A model generated the notes under the pieces. It saw only the letters and a program-made list of their open reading frames with translations, was not told the DNA's origin and ran no database searches. Made by a program: the position numbers and the translations under genes. A DNA stretch of 64,000 bases from assembly GCF_009846865.1 (NCBI RefSeq), contig NZ_WUWN01000016.1:1-64000 (forward strand), given 5' to 3'. Shown piece after piece: positions 33,913 to 42,865 of this stretch. This DNA is from Puerhibacterium puerhi. Its GTDB lineage: Bacteria; Actinomycetota; Actinomycetes; Actinomycetales; Cellulomonadaceae. How positions within the stretch are numbered: the first letter of the stretch is position 1; every line of letters begins with the position of its first letter.

Positions 33913-34419
33913 TCAGTCGCGCGCGAAGGGGCGGCGAATCTTGATCGTGTAGAGCGACTCATATCGAGTCACGCTCGTCGGAAGGTCGGCGTACTGCACC
34001 GGCCCCTGTGACGTCGCCCAGTCCGACTTTCGCGTCGGTCGGTTCGTCATGCGCAAGGCGCTCAGCGAGCCATGCTCCGTAGAGTCCTGCTCACGGAAAG
34101 CTCGGAAGAGGGCGACTCGAATGGCATCCGAGAAGAGCGAGGCCTTGCGATCCCCGTCGGGGTCCTCGGTGAAGACGTGAACGAAGATCGAGGCCCAGTC
34201 GATGAAGCGCATGTCGCCCGTCCAGAACTGGTTCGTGGGGGCGACGCGGATCACCGCGAACGGGAACATCCGAGGCTCGGGGATCTCGGAGTAGATCCGT
34301 GCGCCCGGGAGGCGCCGGCGGACGATGGGCAGGATGACGTCCTCCACCGGGGAGAACTCAGCCGTCTCCAGGACGGAATCAGGCAGGTCCGGCATCTCGT
34401 CAGGAGGGAACAGGGACAC
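33913..34419 (-). CDS. Tail terminator / head-tail connector
   Basis: 168 residues. VEDVILPIVRRRLPGARIYS and FVHVFTEDPDGDRKASLFSD fit the tail-terminator (gpU-like) fold. The position just before the major tail protein supports it. Confidence 0.75.
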   Translation of the reverse strand: MSLFPPDEMPDLPDSVLETAEFSPVEDVILPIVRRRLPGARIYSEIPEPRMFPFAVIRVAPTNQFWTGDMRFIDWASIFVHVFTEDPDGDRKASLFSDAIRVALFRAFREQDSTEHGSLSALRMTNRPTRKSDWATSQGPVQYADLPTSVTRYESLYTIKIRRPFARD

Positions 34420-34422
34420 GGC

Positions 34423-34839
34423 CTACCTCCTGTTGTTGCGGTTGTTGGATCGGAAGCGGCCATCCCGCATGCGGGGGCCGATGGACCGACCGTCCACGGG
34501 AACCGAGAAGGCCAGGCGCAGAGGCGCCACGGGGTCCATCTCGCCCCAGGTGGACGACGTGCCGGGTCCTCGACCGAACTCGATGGACATGGCCGCACCG
34601 AGTCCGCGGTCGTCGGAGAGGACCACGTAGCGGTCGAGCTTCCCCTTCACGACCTCGATGTCGGAGTGCTCTCCGTACTCGCCCTCGGGCCACTTGCGGC
34701 CGTGCGCCGCGAGGATTGCGTCGGCACGCTTGGCGCCGATGGCGGCCACATCGTCGAGCGCCCACTGCGTCACGCGGTGGTAGGCGATGACCTTCGTCGC
34801 CCTCATCCCGTTGCTGGCGCGCCTGTAGACCTCAGCCAC
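34423..34839 (-). CDS. DUF5403-like head-tail connector
   Basis: 138 residues from GTG 34839. Helical start, then DIEVVKGKLDRYVVLSDDRG and AAMSIEFGRGPGTSSTWGEM. The Arg/Asn-rich tail RFRSNNRNNRR is unusual. It is in the connector block between capsid and tail genes. Confidence 0.7.
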   Translation of the reverse strand: MAEVYRRASNGMRATKVIAYHRVTQWALDDVAAIGAKRADAILAAHGRKWPEGEYGEHSDIEVVKGKLDRYVVLSDDRGLGAAMSIEFGRGPGTSSTWGEMDPVAPLRLAFSVPVDGRSIGPRMRDGRFRSNNRNNRR

Positions 34840-35203
34840 CAGGCGCCTCCTTGGGGGGAGGGCTCGGGCGCTGGCGGAGGTCGATGCTCCAGTGCCGGGT
34901 CTGCCGAGTGCCCCAGCGCAGGGACGGGGGCGTCACGACGTCCCACTCCTCGCCGTCGAGCTCAGCGCGAGACCACAGGTCGACTCCAGGGATGCCGGCG
35001 TCCACGATCACGCGCGTCACGTTGATCTCGACCTGGCCGGCGCCAACCTCCGCGCGCTGGGAGCGCTGTGGGATGACCGCCGCTCGGACGGTCACCTTCG
35101 AGTCGGGGTCGGCGACCTTCTTGAGGTTGCCGCGAGAGTCGGTGATCAGCTTGGTGCGCCAGAAGGTCACGTACCGGCCGCGCCGCCTCTGCACACTGCT
35201 CAC
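34832..35203 (-). CDS. Head closure-like connector protein
   Basis: 123 residues from GTG 35203, overlapping the previous stop (GTGA). The beta-barrel-like sequence VTVRAAVIPQRSQRAEVGAG and VTRVIVDAGIPGVDLWSRAE suits a head-closure protein. The region upstream of GTG in the same frame is antisense-like and is excluded. Confidence 0.7.
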   Translation of the reverse strand: MSSVQRRRGRYVTFWRTKLITDSRGNLKKVADPDSKVTVRAAVIPQRSQRAEVGAGQVEINVTRVIVDAGIPGVDLWSRAELDGEEWDVVTPPSLRWGTRQTRHWSIDLRQRPSPPPKEAPGG

Positions 35204-35667
35204 CAGGGCTCCGTGTCGCTCGCGTAGTAGGGGAACGGTCGCTCGCCCGGCCAGCCGGAGACCGGCACGTAGTACGGGCGGTCGTCCGCCGCGCCAGGGC
35301 GCGTCTTCCATGCCGTCATCGGGATCGAGCCGAAGCCGACGCCTCGCGTGATGGTGGAGAGCGTCTTCTTCTCGTCCTCGGTCAGGTAGACCGACCCGGC
35401 CTTGTCGCCGATGTCGGCCCACTGGAGGGTCTCGTCGCCCGCTCGTGACGTGACGAGACCCTGGTTGTTGACGACGTAGCGCCTCGCCGCGGCCAGGACG
35501 ATGGTCTTGGCGACCGGGGGGATGTTCTGAGGGGTCCAGTTGAGCCCCTGGGCTCGCACGAGCGCGGAGGCGTCCTCAAGGGCGCTCTCGGCAAGGACCT
35601 TCTCCTGCTCGTCGAGCACCCAGTCGAGCCGGTTCTGGAGCTCCTCAAGGGATGCCAGCGGTTCCAC
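35200..35667 (-). CDS. Head-tail adaptor (gp6-like)
   Basis: 155 residues. The N-terminal helices LEELQNRLDWVLDEQEKVLA and VAKTIVLAAARRYVVNNQGL match HK97 gp6-type adaptors. It is first after the major capsid gene. Confidence 0.8.
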   Translation of the reverse strand: MEPLASLEELQNRLDWVLDEQEKVLAESALEDASALVRAQGLNWTPQNIPPVAKTIVLAAARRYVVNNQGLVTSRAGDETLQWADIGDKAGSVYLTEDEKKTLSTITRGVGFGSIPMTAWKTRPGAADDRPYYVPVSGWPGERPFPYYASDTEPW

Positions 35668-35747
35668 TGCTCACCTCCTGAGCACAGCTAGAGCGGGTGG
35701 TGGACCGGAGTAGTGCCCACCACCCGCTCCGCAGGGGTCAGGGGAGA

Positions 35748-36782
35748 TCAGCTACCGGCCAGCGGGATGCCGGTGAACTCCGACAGCTCCTCGTTGTCCG
35801 TGGTGGTGGACACGGTGTTGCCCGAGCCGGAGGTCTTGATCTCGACGGCGCGCACGAAGTGGTTCTCCTTCGAGACGGTGCCGTTGTGCGGCGTCTCCGC
35901 AGCGACCGCCACGATGGGGTCCTCGACGTACTGGAAGCCGGGGTACATGTTGAACACGGAGCGGTCCTGGAACCGCTCGGTGTCGTAGTCCATGAGCCAG
36001 CGCAGACCCACGTTCAGCTCGCCACCGGACGAACCGGAGCCACCGAACGGGACCGACTGCGGCACGGACGGCGTACCCGACAGGAAGATGAACGCCGAAC
36101 GGACGAAGGCGTAGGCCGAGTCCGAGGCGATCTCCTGCGAGACGGCGATGGTCAGGCCGTAGAGCTCGCCGATGATCGCGCGCTCCAGGGCGGCACGGGC
36201 GCGGGTCTCGCCCACCGCCGAGGCGATGGAGAGCGCGTCGTCCGCCAGCGCCTTCTCCTCCCAGTCGGTGCCCAGCAGGAGGACCCGCTGACCGTCCGGG
36301 ACGTTGAGGCGGTTGAGGGCCTGGCGCGCGGCGCGAGCGACCTTACGGATGTCCGCGTCCTCGCCGGCGTCGATGAAGACCTCGTAGGGGGCGCCTCGCA
36401 GAGCGTCCACCGACTCGTGCTCCAGACCGCGACGAATCGAGTCGGTCTGGGCGCCGATCAGTCGACCGAAGCCGCCGCCGAAGTCGAAGTCCTTCTGCTC
36501 GTCCGTCAGCTTCACGGCCGAGTACACGTCGTCACCGAACGTGACGGTGACCTTCCGCTCGCTGTACTCGTCGAACTGGATCGGCTGCGAGCGGTCGTTG
36601 CGCCAGCCGTACCGGCGGTAGGGCAGCACGCCGGGCACGACGACACTCACGGCGTCGCCCTCGGCGCCCTTGAACTCGTCGATGCCCTTACGCGCGAAGA
36701 ACGTCGGGACAACGAGCTTTCGCTCCAGGAGGGTCGCAGCAGTTGCGGCGACCTTCTCCGGCTTCACGGGGTTGTGAGCCAT
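35748..36782 (-). CDS. Major capsid protein
   Basis: 344 residues. It begins AHNPVKPEKVAATAATLLER and contains KVTVTFGDDVYSAVKLTDEQ, VDALRGAPYEVFIDAG and DGQRVLLLGTDWEEKAL, as in HK97-fold, P22-coat-like capsid proteins of actinophages. It is preceded by the scaffold and followed by connector genes. A terminator is located just upstream of its ribosome binding site. Confidence 0.9.
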   Translation of the reverse strand: MAHNPVKPEKVAATAATLLERKLVVPTFFARKGIDEFKGAEGDAVSVVVPGVLPYRRYGWRNDRSQPIQFDEYSERKVTVTFGDDVYSAVKLTDEQKDFDFGGGFGRLIGAQTDSIRRGLEHESVDALRGAPYEVFIDAGEDADIRKVARAARQALNRLNVPDGQRVLLLGTDWEEKALADDALSIASAVGETRARAALERAIIGELYGLTIAVSQEIASDSAYAFVRSAFIFLSGTPSVPQSVPFGGSGSSGGELNVGLRWLMDYDTERFQDRSVFNMYPGFQYVEDPIVAVAAETPHNGTVSKENHFVRAVEIKTSGSGNTVSTTTDNEELSEFTGIPLAGS

Positions 36783-36808
36783 TGGTTACCTTTCGGGAGG
36801 CATGAGAA

Positions 36809-36837
36809 AAGCCCCCCGCGAAAATCGCGAAGGGCTT
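36809..36837 (-). terminator. Terminator just upstream of the major capsid gene
   Basis: AAGCCC (36,809-36,814) pairs with GGGCTT (36,832-36,837), with an inner CGCG/CGCG stem and TTTTC on the minus strand. The flank GGCATGAGAAAAGCCC is at 36,799-36,814. Confidence 0.8.
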
Positions 36838-36855
36838 CGAGAGATCGGTGTGTTG

Positions 36856-37431
36856 TCACCAGGACGACGCGCGGTACACGTCCTCGACGAGATCGTCGAT
36901 GTCCTCGGTGCTGGGGGTGTCGGTCGGGTCCAGCCCGCCCTTGGGGTCGCTGCCACCACCACGCGCGGGGCGAGCGAACTGCTTGAGGATCTCGGCGTCG
37001 GACGCCAGCTCCTCCTCGGTGGACCCCTTGAGCCGCTCGGCGAGCTCGTCAGGGAGGTTGAACTTGCGCGCGACCTTCTCGCGCGTGAGCGAGAGCTCCA
37101 GCTCGGAGACCTTCTGGTTGTACTCGTCGACCGCCGCCTGGAACTCCTCGGGCGTCTTGGCGTCCTTGAGCTTGTCGCGGAGGTCGTTTCGCTCCGTGCG
37201 GTAGCGAGCGGCCTCACGACGTGTGCGGCTCAGCTCGTCCCTCGCCCATGCGGGGAGGTCGTCCTCCTTGTTGCCACCCTTGTCCTCGTCCTTGGGGGTG
37301 GGGGTGCCGTCCTCCTTCGGCTTCGACTCGTCCGCCGGGGGCGTGTCGTCCTTGGGGCCGGAGCCGCCCTCGTCAGAGGGCTCCTCAATGAACATCAGGC
37401 GGGGGTTGCGGAGGTGCATCTTCGGGGTCAC
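36856..37431 (-). CDS. Capsid scaffolding protein
   Basis: 191 residues from GTG 37431, with AGGAGG 6 nt upstream. A disordered acidic N-terminus is followed by a long coiled coil (LSRTRREAARYRTERNDLRD to LREKVARKF-like helices) and a short C-terminal helix. This is the layout of scaffolds just upstream of the major capsid gene. Confidence 0.85.
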   Translation of the reverse strand: MTPKMHLRNPRLMFIEEPSDEGGSGPKDDTPPADESKPKEDGTPTPKDEDKGGNKEDDLPAWARDELSRTRREAARYRTERNDLRDKLKDAKTPEEFQAAVDEYNQKVSELELSLTREKVARKFNLPDELAERLKGSTEEELASDAEILKQFARPARGGGSDPKGGLDPTDTPSTEDIDDLVEDVYRASSW

Positions 37432-37485
37432 TCGTCGCCTCCTGGGCGTCATGTGGTGTTGTGCGGAAAGCCCCAGCACCGGGCC

Positions 37486-37509
37486 GGGGAAGGGGGAAGG
37501 GGGAAGGGG
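37486..37509 (+). other. G-quadruplex motif between scaffold and MuF genes
   Basis: Four G runs (37,486-37,489; 37,492-37,496; 37,499-37,503; 37,506-37,509) are separated by AA each time. They lie on the non-coding strand of the late operon, that is the template strand, in a 165-bp gap. Confidence 0.7.
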
Positions 37510-37596
37510 CCGTCGCGGTAGCTGCAACTACCCACGGCCTCTGCGCGCAGCGCAGCAATGCGAGGAGCCGTGGAGGACACCAGGGGGAGGGCGGCT

Positions 37597-38757
37597 CTAC
37601 TCGCGTGAGAGGTATCGGTCTTGCCACTCACGCCCGTCAGCGGACGCGAGCCATCGCTCCCAGTGGGCGATGCGCTGTTCCTCGGGCATGTCGGCGGTGA
37701 GGCGGAAGAACTTCCGCCAGAGCGCCACGGCCGCCTTGCCGCTCGTGCCGTCGGTGACCTTCGGCCACCACTCGCCATAGATGCGGTTGAGGCGGTAGAT
37801 GTCGGACTCGTCGTACTGCCGCGTTGAGTAGACGGGCTCGGCGTAGCACTTGCAGTTGTCGTGATAGAGGTCGCCGTCAGCGGTGATGGTCGCGGAGGCC
37901 TTCGAGCGGTAGAGGACCAGGCCGCGGGAGATGAGCATGGCGCACCACCCGCAGGGCGTCCCCGTGCGCGAGCGGCGCACATAGCCGATGGCACGGGGGT
38001 CCTCCTCCGCGTCGCGGAAGATTTCACCGCGCCCCGCGTTGAGGGCGATGCGCTCGGCCGCTGCCGCCTGCCGCGCGCCGGCCTGCGCCTTGGCCTCAGA
38101 CCGCTCGGCATCGACTTCGGAGGCGGGCGCCTCGTCGTCGAGCCCCTGGATGCGCTTGAGGTAGCCCTCCTCGCCGAGCGCCTTGAGCACGACGCGAAGT
38201 TCCTCTTCGGCGTCCTCGTCCTCTTCGGCCCGCTGGCGCTCGGTGCGGGCGATGTCCTCGCGCAGTGCGCGACGAAGCTCGTCGTCCGTCAGGTCGAACA
38301 GGTCCACGCCCTCGTCGTCGCGAGGGGCCGTGGGGCCAGGGGCGTCGTCGCGGGGGCGGGTGGGGGTCTCCACCGGCTCCACGGGGACGTAGAGGTCGTC
38401 GCCGGCGTCGTCAGGAAGCTGCGACTCGGCAAGCTCGGCAAACGCCGTGCGGAGTTGCCCGAGCGTGACGTAGGTCGGGTCCGGGTCGTTCGGGTCCGGG
38501 ACCGTGCTGCCCGTCATCAACGCCCGAGTCAGGCGGTAGAAGGCGATGCCGAGTTCGCGAGACTGCGAGCGGCGCGACATCACCATCTCGACGGCGTCTT
38601 CGAGCCATGCCGCCGCGGTGCCCTGAGCGTCGGTTGCAGACAGCCGGCGCCACAGCACCAGGGCCTCTTCGATGGTCTGGGCGCCGATCCTGACGAGTGC
38701 CGCCTGGAAGGCGAGTGACGCTGCCGAGGCCTCTGCGAGAAGGTCGTCGGGGTCCAT
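37597..38757 (-). CDS. MuF-like minor capsid protein
   Basis: 386 residues. The N-terminal half is helical and acidic. The MuF core is TPCGWCAMLISRGLVLYRSK with the conserved CxxC, then GDLYHDNCKCYAEPVY. It follows portal and precedes scaffold, as in SPP1-type phages. No C-terminal toxin domain is visible. Confidence 0.85.
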   Translation of the reverse strand: MDPDDLLAEASAASLAFQAALVRIGAQTIEEALVLWRRLSATDAQGTAAAWLEDAVEMVMSRRSQSRELGIAFYRLTRALMTGSTVPDPNDPDPTYVTLGQLRTAFAELAESQLPDDAGDDLYVPVEPVETPTRPRDDAPGPTAPRDDEGVDLFDLTDDELRRALREDIARTERQRAEEDEDAEEELRVVLKALGEEGYLKRIQGLDDEAPASEVDAERSEAKAQAGARQAAAAERIALNAGRGEIFRDAEEDPRAIGYVRRSRTGTPCGWCAMLISRGLVLYRSKASATITADGDLYHDNCKCYAEPVYSTRQYDESDIYRLNRIYGEWWPKVTDGTSGKAAVALWRKFFRLTADMPEEQRIAHWERWLASADGREWQDRYLSRE

Positions 38758-38770
38758 CGGCTACCTCTCG

Positions 38771-40264
38771 TCAGGCGGCGTCTTGCGCGCCGCTCCTGGT
38801 GGGCTGCGGGATCGATCGGGTGGACCGGCCGCCAGAGGCTCGGGTGAGGGCCTCGGCCATCTGGAGCTCGGCGTCCCCCTCCTCGGCCAGCTCTTCCCAG
38901 CGCGTGAGCTCGGCCTGCGTGACGCCACGAACGCGCGGCCACAGGCCGCGCGCCGGGATGCCGAGGTTCTGGGCGAGCTTGCCGAGTGCATCGGCGTCCT
39001 GGGCCATCGAGCGCGACTCCATGTCGCGCCACACGACCTCGCCGTGGAAGTCCTCGGCGCGGGCGGTGTCGCCCTCCAGGCGTGCGGCCAGGCGGAAGAC
39101 GCGCTCCCAGGCCTCGCCGAAGGCGTGCTGGTACTGGCCCACCTTCCGGTTGAAGGTGGTCTCAGCCGCGTTGAGGGCCTCGGCGCTCAGGTTGGCGATC
39201 TGCCCCAGCAGGTAGGTCGGAGGCGTCTGCGTGGCCGCAGACAGGCGCTCGGACACGTCCTTAAGGGCGGAGATGTAGCCATCCAGGGGCGTCTCGTCCA
39301 GAGTGCCGAACTCGACCTCGGGGTCCTCGGCGTAGAGCATCTGCTTGCCGTTGACCTGGACGCGCAGGGGCTTCGGCTGCCCGTTGTCGTCAAGCTCAGG
39401 CTCGAAGCCGATGACGTGGCCGTCCTCGTCGAAGATCGGCTTCTGCACCATCGGCGGAGCCATGCCCGTGACCGTGCGCACTTTGAAGGAGCCGTAGGTC
39501 TGGGCGATCAGCAGGTCGAACGCCGTCTGGTTGAGGCGGTCCTGGAGCGGGATGATCTCCTCGACGATGCCGTGCGTGCGGCCGTCAAGGTCGACCTCGA
39601 TGGCGAACCGAGTGACTGGGCACTCGTCGGCACCCGTGTCTCCGACCTCTTCGAGCCGCAGCTTGTCGTAGTCGTCGGTGAAGGACACCTCGTACTCGAT
39701 GGGGCCGTCCCAGAAGCGCGCCTTGCCGGGGCGCTTAGCGGTAGGCCATCGGGACACGTGGATCGCGGCGACCGGGTCCTCGTCAGAGGCCGGGTCGTCG
39801 TAGATCGCAGACGTGCGCAGGGGGCTCAGGCCGCGGGTGTAGGTCTTGCCATCGTCCCCGATCTCGGTGACCGTGAAGCTGTGCCCGTAGGCGACGGCGG
39901 CCAGGTAGATGGCCGTCTGCCTCGCGTCGAGGCGCGAGCGCTGCCAGTGGTCCCACGACGGATCGTTGACGATCTCCGTCGCGTGGTCGCTCTTGCCAGC
40001 GGCCTGACGGCCGGCGCGGAAGCCGTCCACGTAGCACCCCTGGACGGGGGCGCGCACGAGGAGCGGCACCTTGTTGTCGATGGCACGCTTCGCGAGGAGC
40101 TTGTACTCGTCGTCCGCCATCTCCGGCATGTAGGGGTCCGGGTGGTCCCCCTGGAGGTAGGCGTCGACCGTGAGTAGATGCTCTTCGAGGTCGTGCTTGA
40201 GGATGTTGAGGAGAAGGATGGCCCGCCCGCGGGGCGAATCGGTGTTGATTTCCTCGGCTGCCAC
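38771..40264 (-). CDS. Portal protein
   Basis: 497 residues, SPP1 gp6-like. Visible landmarks are the N-terminal wing (YKLLAKRAIDNKVPLLVRAP), GIVEEIIPLQDRLNQTAFDL and the helical LIAQTYGSF, and TPPTYLLGQIANLSAEALNA before the crown. It forms the dodecameric DNA gate between terminase and neck. Confidence 0.9.
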   Translation of the reverse strand: MAAEEINTDSPRGRAILLLNILKHDLEEHLLTVDAYLQGDHPDPYMPEMADDEYKLLAKRAIDNKVPLLVRAPVQGCYVDGFRAGRQAAGKSDHATEIVNDPSWDHWQRSRLDARQTAIYLAAVAYGHSFTVTEIGDDGKTYTRGLSPLRTSAIYDDPASDEDPVAAIHVSRWPTAKRPGKARFWDGPIEYEVSFTDDYDKLRLEEVGDTGADECPVTRFAIEVDLDGRTHGIVEEIIPLQDRLNQTAFDLLIAQTYGSFKVRTVTGMAPPMVQKPIFDEDGHVIGFEPELDDNGQPKPLRVQVNGKQMLYAEDPEVEFGTLDETPLDGYISALKDVSERLSAATQTPPTYLLGQIANLSAEALNAAETTFNRKVGQYQHAFGEAWERVFRLAARLEGDTARAEDFHGEVVWRDMESRSMAQDADALGKLAQNLGIPARGLWPRVRGVTQAELTRWEELAEEGDAELQMAEALTRASGGRSTRSIPQPTRSGAQDAA

Positions 40265-40282
40265 GGGTTGCCTTTCGCGAGG

Positions 40283-41980
40283 TCAGAAAGCCCACATGCG
40301 CCCGGTGCGTTCGCGCTTGGCTTCCTTTCCGCGAGCCGCGATATCGGAAGCTGCTTTGTGCGCGAGCATGAGCGCCGCATAGGCGTCGACCTTCTTGGGG
40401 GAGTCAGGAGACTCCTTGGAGAAGGAGACGCCCCAGTCATTGGTGCGGCGCCGTGCATTCATCACGTGGCGCTGGAGCGTTAGGTCGTTGTTGTGGTGGA
40501 TGCGCTGGTCGAGGACGGCGTTCATCAGCGCCTCGTGCGCGTAGGTGGAGGCCTTCTTGCTGCGCATGTCCCAGCCGATGGGGGAGTTGCCTGTCGCCTT
40601 GACGACCAGCCCCTCGGCGTAGGCCTTGGTCCACTCGGTGATGTAGGACTCCCAGAGGGAGACGTCGGCGTAGAAGCCGCGCACCTTGTAGAGGGCGAAG
40701 GCCTCGTGGACGCGGGAGTCGACTTCCTCCTGCGGCACCTGCCACTTCTTGCCCTCGGCGCCCTGGAGCGAGTCCCAGCCGATGGGCTTCTCCCAGAGCC
40801 CGAGGATCTGCACGAAGCCGTCGGAGAGGCGGTAGCCCACCAGAGCGGTGGCGTCGTCGGTCTTGCCACCGTCGAAGCCGAGGGTGATCTCGTCGCCGGG
40901 GCGGAGTTGCTCGTCCTCGAAGCCCTTGGACAGCCGGCGCCACTCGTCAATCGAGTAGATCGAGTCCTCGTCCGCGATGATCTGGTTGAGCCAGACGCGG
41001 CGAGACAGGGCCGGGCTGAACGTGATGTCGAGGATGGACTCGACGACGTCCTGCGGGTTGAGCCAGTAGGCGTCGCCGCGGACGCCCTCGATAATCCGAG
41101 GCAGGAGCACCGGATCGAGCGGAGCCTGGGGGTGCGCCTCGATGGAGTCGTACATGAGGCCGACGTCGGCGGCGCGGCCCTCCTGCACCTGCTCGTAGGA
41201 GTTTCGGATGCGCTCAGCGGCGCTGTCCTCGCCCGGGACGTAGGCGTTGGTCAGGGCGACGTAGCGGCCACCGACCTTCTTGACGTTTCGCTCGATGGCC
41301 TCGTACATGGCGATGCCCTGGTTGCCGGACACCCAGTGCCAGACCTCGTTCGCCACCACGAACGTCGAGCGGAAGCCCTCCAGCGAGCGGGGGTTGCTTG
41401 TGACGGCCACGAGGTTGATCGAGCCGTTGAGGCCGCGGATCTGCTCGCGCCCGATCTCCAGGCTGAACTCCGCCTTGAGGGCGTCAGAGATGAGCGACGG
41501 GAAGAGGGAGAAGGTGGTCTTGGTCTGGTCGCGCGACACAGCCGCGACCTGGACCCAGGCGCGCGGGTGGCGCTTGCCGACCGGGTTGCCGTCCTTGTCC
41601 CAGTGCGAGAAGCGCGAGGGGCCGCAGAACTCGATCAGGCAGATGACTGCCAGAAGCGGGTCCTTGCCGGCGCCCTTGAGGCGCTGCATGCAGGCCTTGC
41701 GGTAGATGAATCGCCCGTTGGCGTCGACCGCGTAGAACCAGAGCAAGAAGCGCATCTGCTCGGGCGTGAACTTCCAGAACTTCGACTCGTCGTCGAGGTC
41801 CCGGATGCGCGTCGCGCACCAGCCGATGATCTGCCAGCCGAGCGTCTTCTCCGGCAGCTTCCAGGACCCGTCAGGGTTCCGCTGCCAGGTGGGGCCGATG
41901 TAGGTCGGCTCCAGCACCTCGGCGTCGAGATCCAGCTTCTCCAACCGCTCCCGCTCTTCGGCGGTGAGCGGCGCCGTCAC
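40283..41980 (-). CDS. terL: Terminase large subunit
   Basis: 565 residues. The ATPase half begins RFIYRKACMQRLKGAGKDPL (Walker-A-like Lys region) and continues SRDQTKTTFSLFPSLISD and FRSTFVVANEVWHW (Walker B). The nuclease half has ITLGFDGGKTDDATALVGYR (metal-binding Asp) and GFYADVSLWESYI. It packages DNA into the prohead. GTG 41980 overlaps the small-subunit stop. Confidence 0.9.
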   Translation of the reverse strand: MTAPLTAEERERLEKLDLDAEVLEPTYIGPTWQRNPDGSWKLPEKTLGWQIIGWCATRIRDLDDESKFWKFTPEQMRFLLWFYAVDANGRFIYRKACMQRLKGAGKDPLLAVICLIEFCGPSRFSHWDKDGNPVGKRHPRAWVQVAAVSRDQTKTTFSLFPSLISDALKAEFSLEIGREQIRGLNGSINLVAVTSNPRSLEGFRSTFVVANEVWHWVSGNQGIAMYEAIERNVKKVGGRYVALTNAYVPGEDSAAERIRNSYEQVQEGRAADVGLMYDSIEAHPQAPLDPVLLPRIIEGVRGDAYWLNPQDVVESILDITFSPALSRRVWLNQIIADEDSIYSIDEWRRLSKGFEDEQLRPGDEITLGFDGGKTDDATALVGYRLSDGFVQILGLWEKPIGWDSLQGAEGKKWQVPQEEVDSRVHEAFALYKVRGFYADVSLWESYITEWTKAYAEGLVVKATGNSPIGWDMRSKKASTYAHEALMNAVLDQRIHHNNDLTLQRHVMNARRRTNDWGVSFSKESPDSPKKVDAYAALMLAHKAASDIAARGKEAKRERTGRMWAF

Positions 41981-42519
41981 TGCGCGAGCCCCAGGGCTGC
42001 GCGAGCCTCGTCGATGGCGATGACCTCGGCCGAGTCCTCCTCGGGCGCCGGCTCAGTGAGCTCGATGCGGGCCTTGAGTCGGTCGATCTCGGTCATGCCT
42101 AGGCGCCCGAGGGCGTCGAGGAGCGCGCTCAGCTTCATTGCCGAGCCGCCCTTCGATGGCGTGGGAGGGAACTTGGGCAGCTTGCCCTCGGCGATCAGCC
42201 GGTCTCGCTCCGCCTTCGGGGTCGCGTCCCAGCGCTCCCGAACCTCGATGGCCTTCTCGCGGCGGTCCTCCTCGTGCTTGTAGCGGGAGACCTCGTCGCA
42301 GATGGCGTAGGCGAAGGCCCAGTCCGAGTTCTGGAACCGAGCGGACTGGCCGCTGGTCTTGAGCGCCTCGAACATGCGGCGGGCGATGGGGTGCCAGGAC
42401 TTCGGGATGTTCGGGATGGTGACCGGCTGGAGCTCCAGATGGATCGTGGGCTGCTGGTCGCCCCCCTTGCGCTCTCGGGGCCGCGCGAGCTCGGACTCGC
42501 GCTTCGGGCGTGCGGGCAT
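41977..42519 (-). CDS. terS: Terminase small subunit-like protein
   Basis: 180 residues. The central helices IPKSWHPIARRMFEALKTSG and SDWAFAYAICDEVSRYKHEE are typical of actinophage small terminases, with basic ends. GGAGG precedes ATG 42519. It directly precedes and overlaps terL. Confidence 0.8.
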   Translation of the reverse strand: MPARPKRESELARPRERKGGDQQPTIHLELQPVTIPNIPKSWHPIARRMFEALKTSGQSARFQNSDWAFAYAICDEVSRYKHEEDRREKAIEVRERWDATPKAERDRLIAEGKLPKFPPTPSKGGSAMKLSALLDALGRLGMTEIDRLKARIELTEPAPEEDSAEVIAIDEARAALGLAQ

Positions 42520-42540
42520 TCGGCCTACCTCCGGGGTGGC

Positions 42541-42855
42541 TCAGAGCAGGCCCGGATGCCTCTCGGGCCTGAGAAACTTCTTGGCGTTCTGCGCCTTCTT
42601 GGCGTTCAGGGCTCTTGCTCCCTCGCTGCTGCTCTTCACGCGGTGGTGGTCATCGCAGATGGACTGGAGGTTGTCGAGGGAGTGGTCGTCGCCCGGAATG
42701 ATGTGATCGACCTGGGTTGCGGCGTTCGGGCATCGCCTTCCATCTGGGAGGGGGATGCAGCACCGCCCGCCGTCGCGGCGAAACACGCGATGGCGGATTG
42801 CTTGCCAGTCCTTCGGGAGTCGGTCGCGCCGGTTCGAGTTGGTCCAACCAGGCAC
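42541..42855 (-). CDS. HNH endonuclease
   Basis: 104 residues from GTG 42855. The classic HNH order is CCIPLPDGRRC, ATQVDHIIPGDDHSLDNLQ and ICDDHHRVK, with a zinc-binding Cys pair. HNH proteins next to terminases assist cos cleavage in many phages. Confidence 0.9.
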   Translation of the reverse strand: MPGWTNSNRRDRLPKDWQAIRHRVFRRDGGRCCIPLPDGRRCPNAATQVDHIIPGDDHSLDNLQSICDDHHRVKSSSEGARALNAKKAQNAKKFLRPERHPGLL

Positions 42856-42865
42856 GGGCGCCTCC

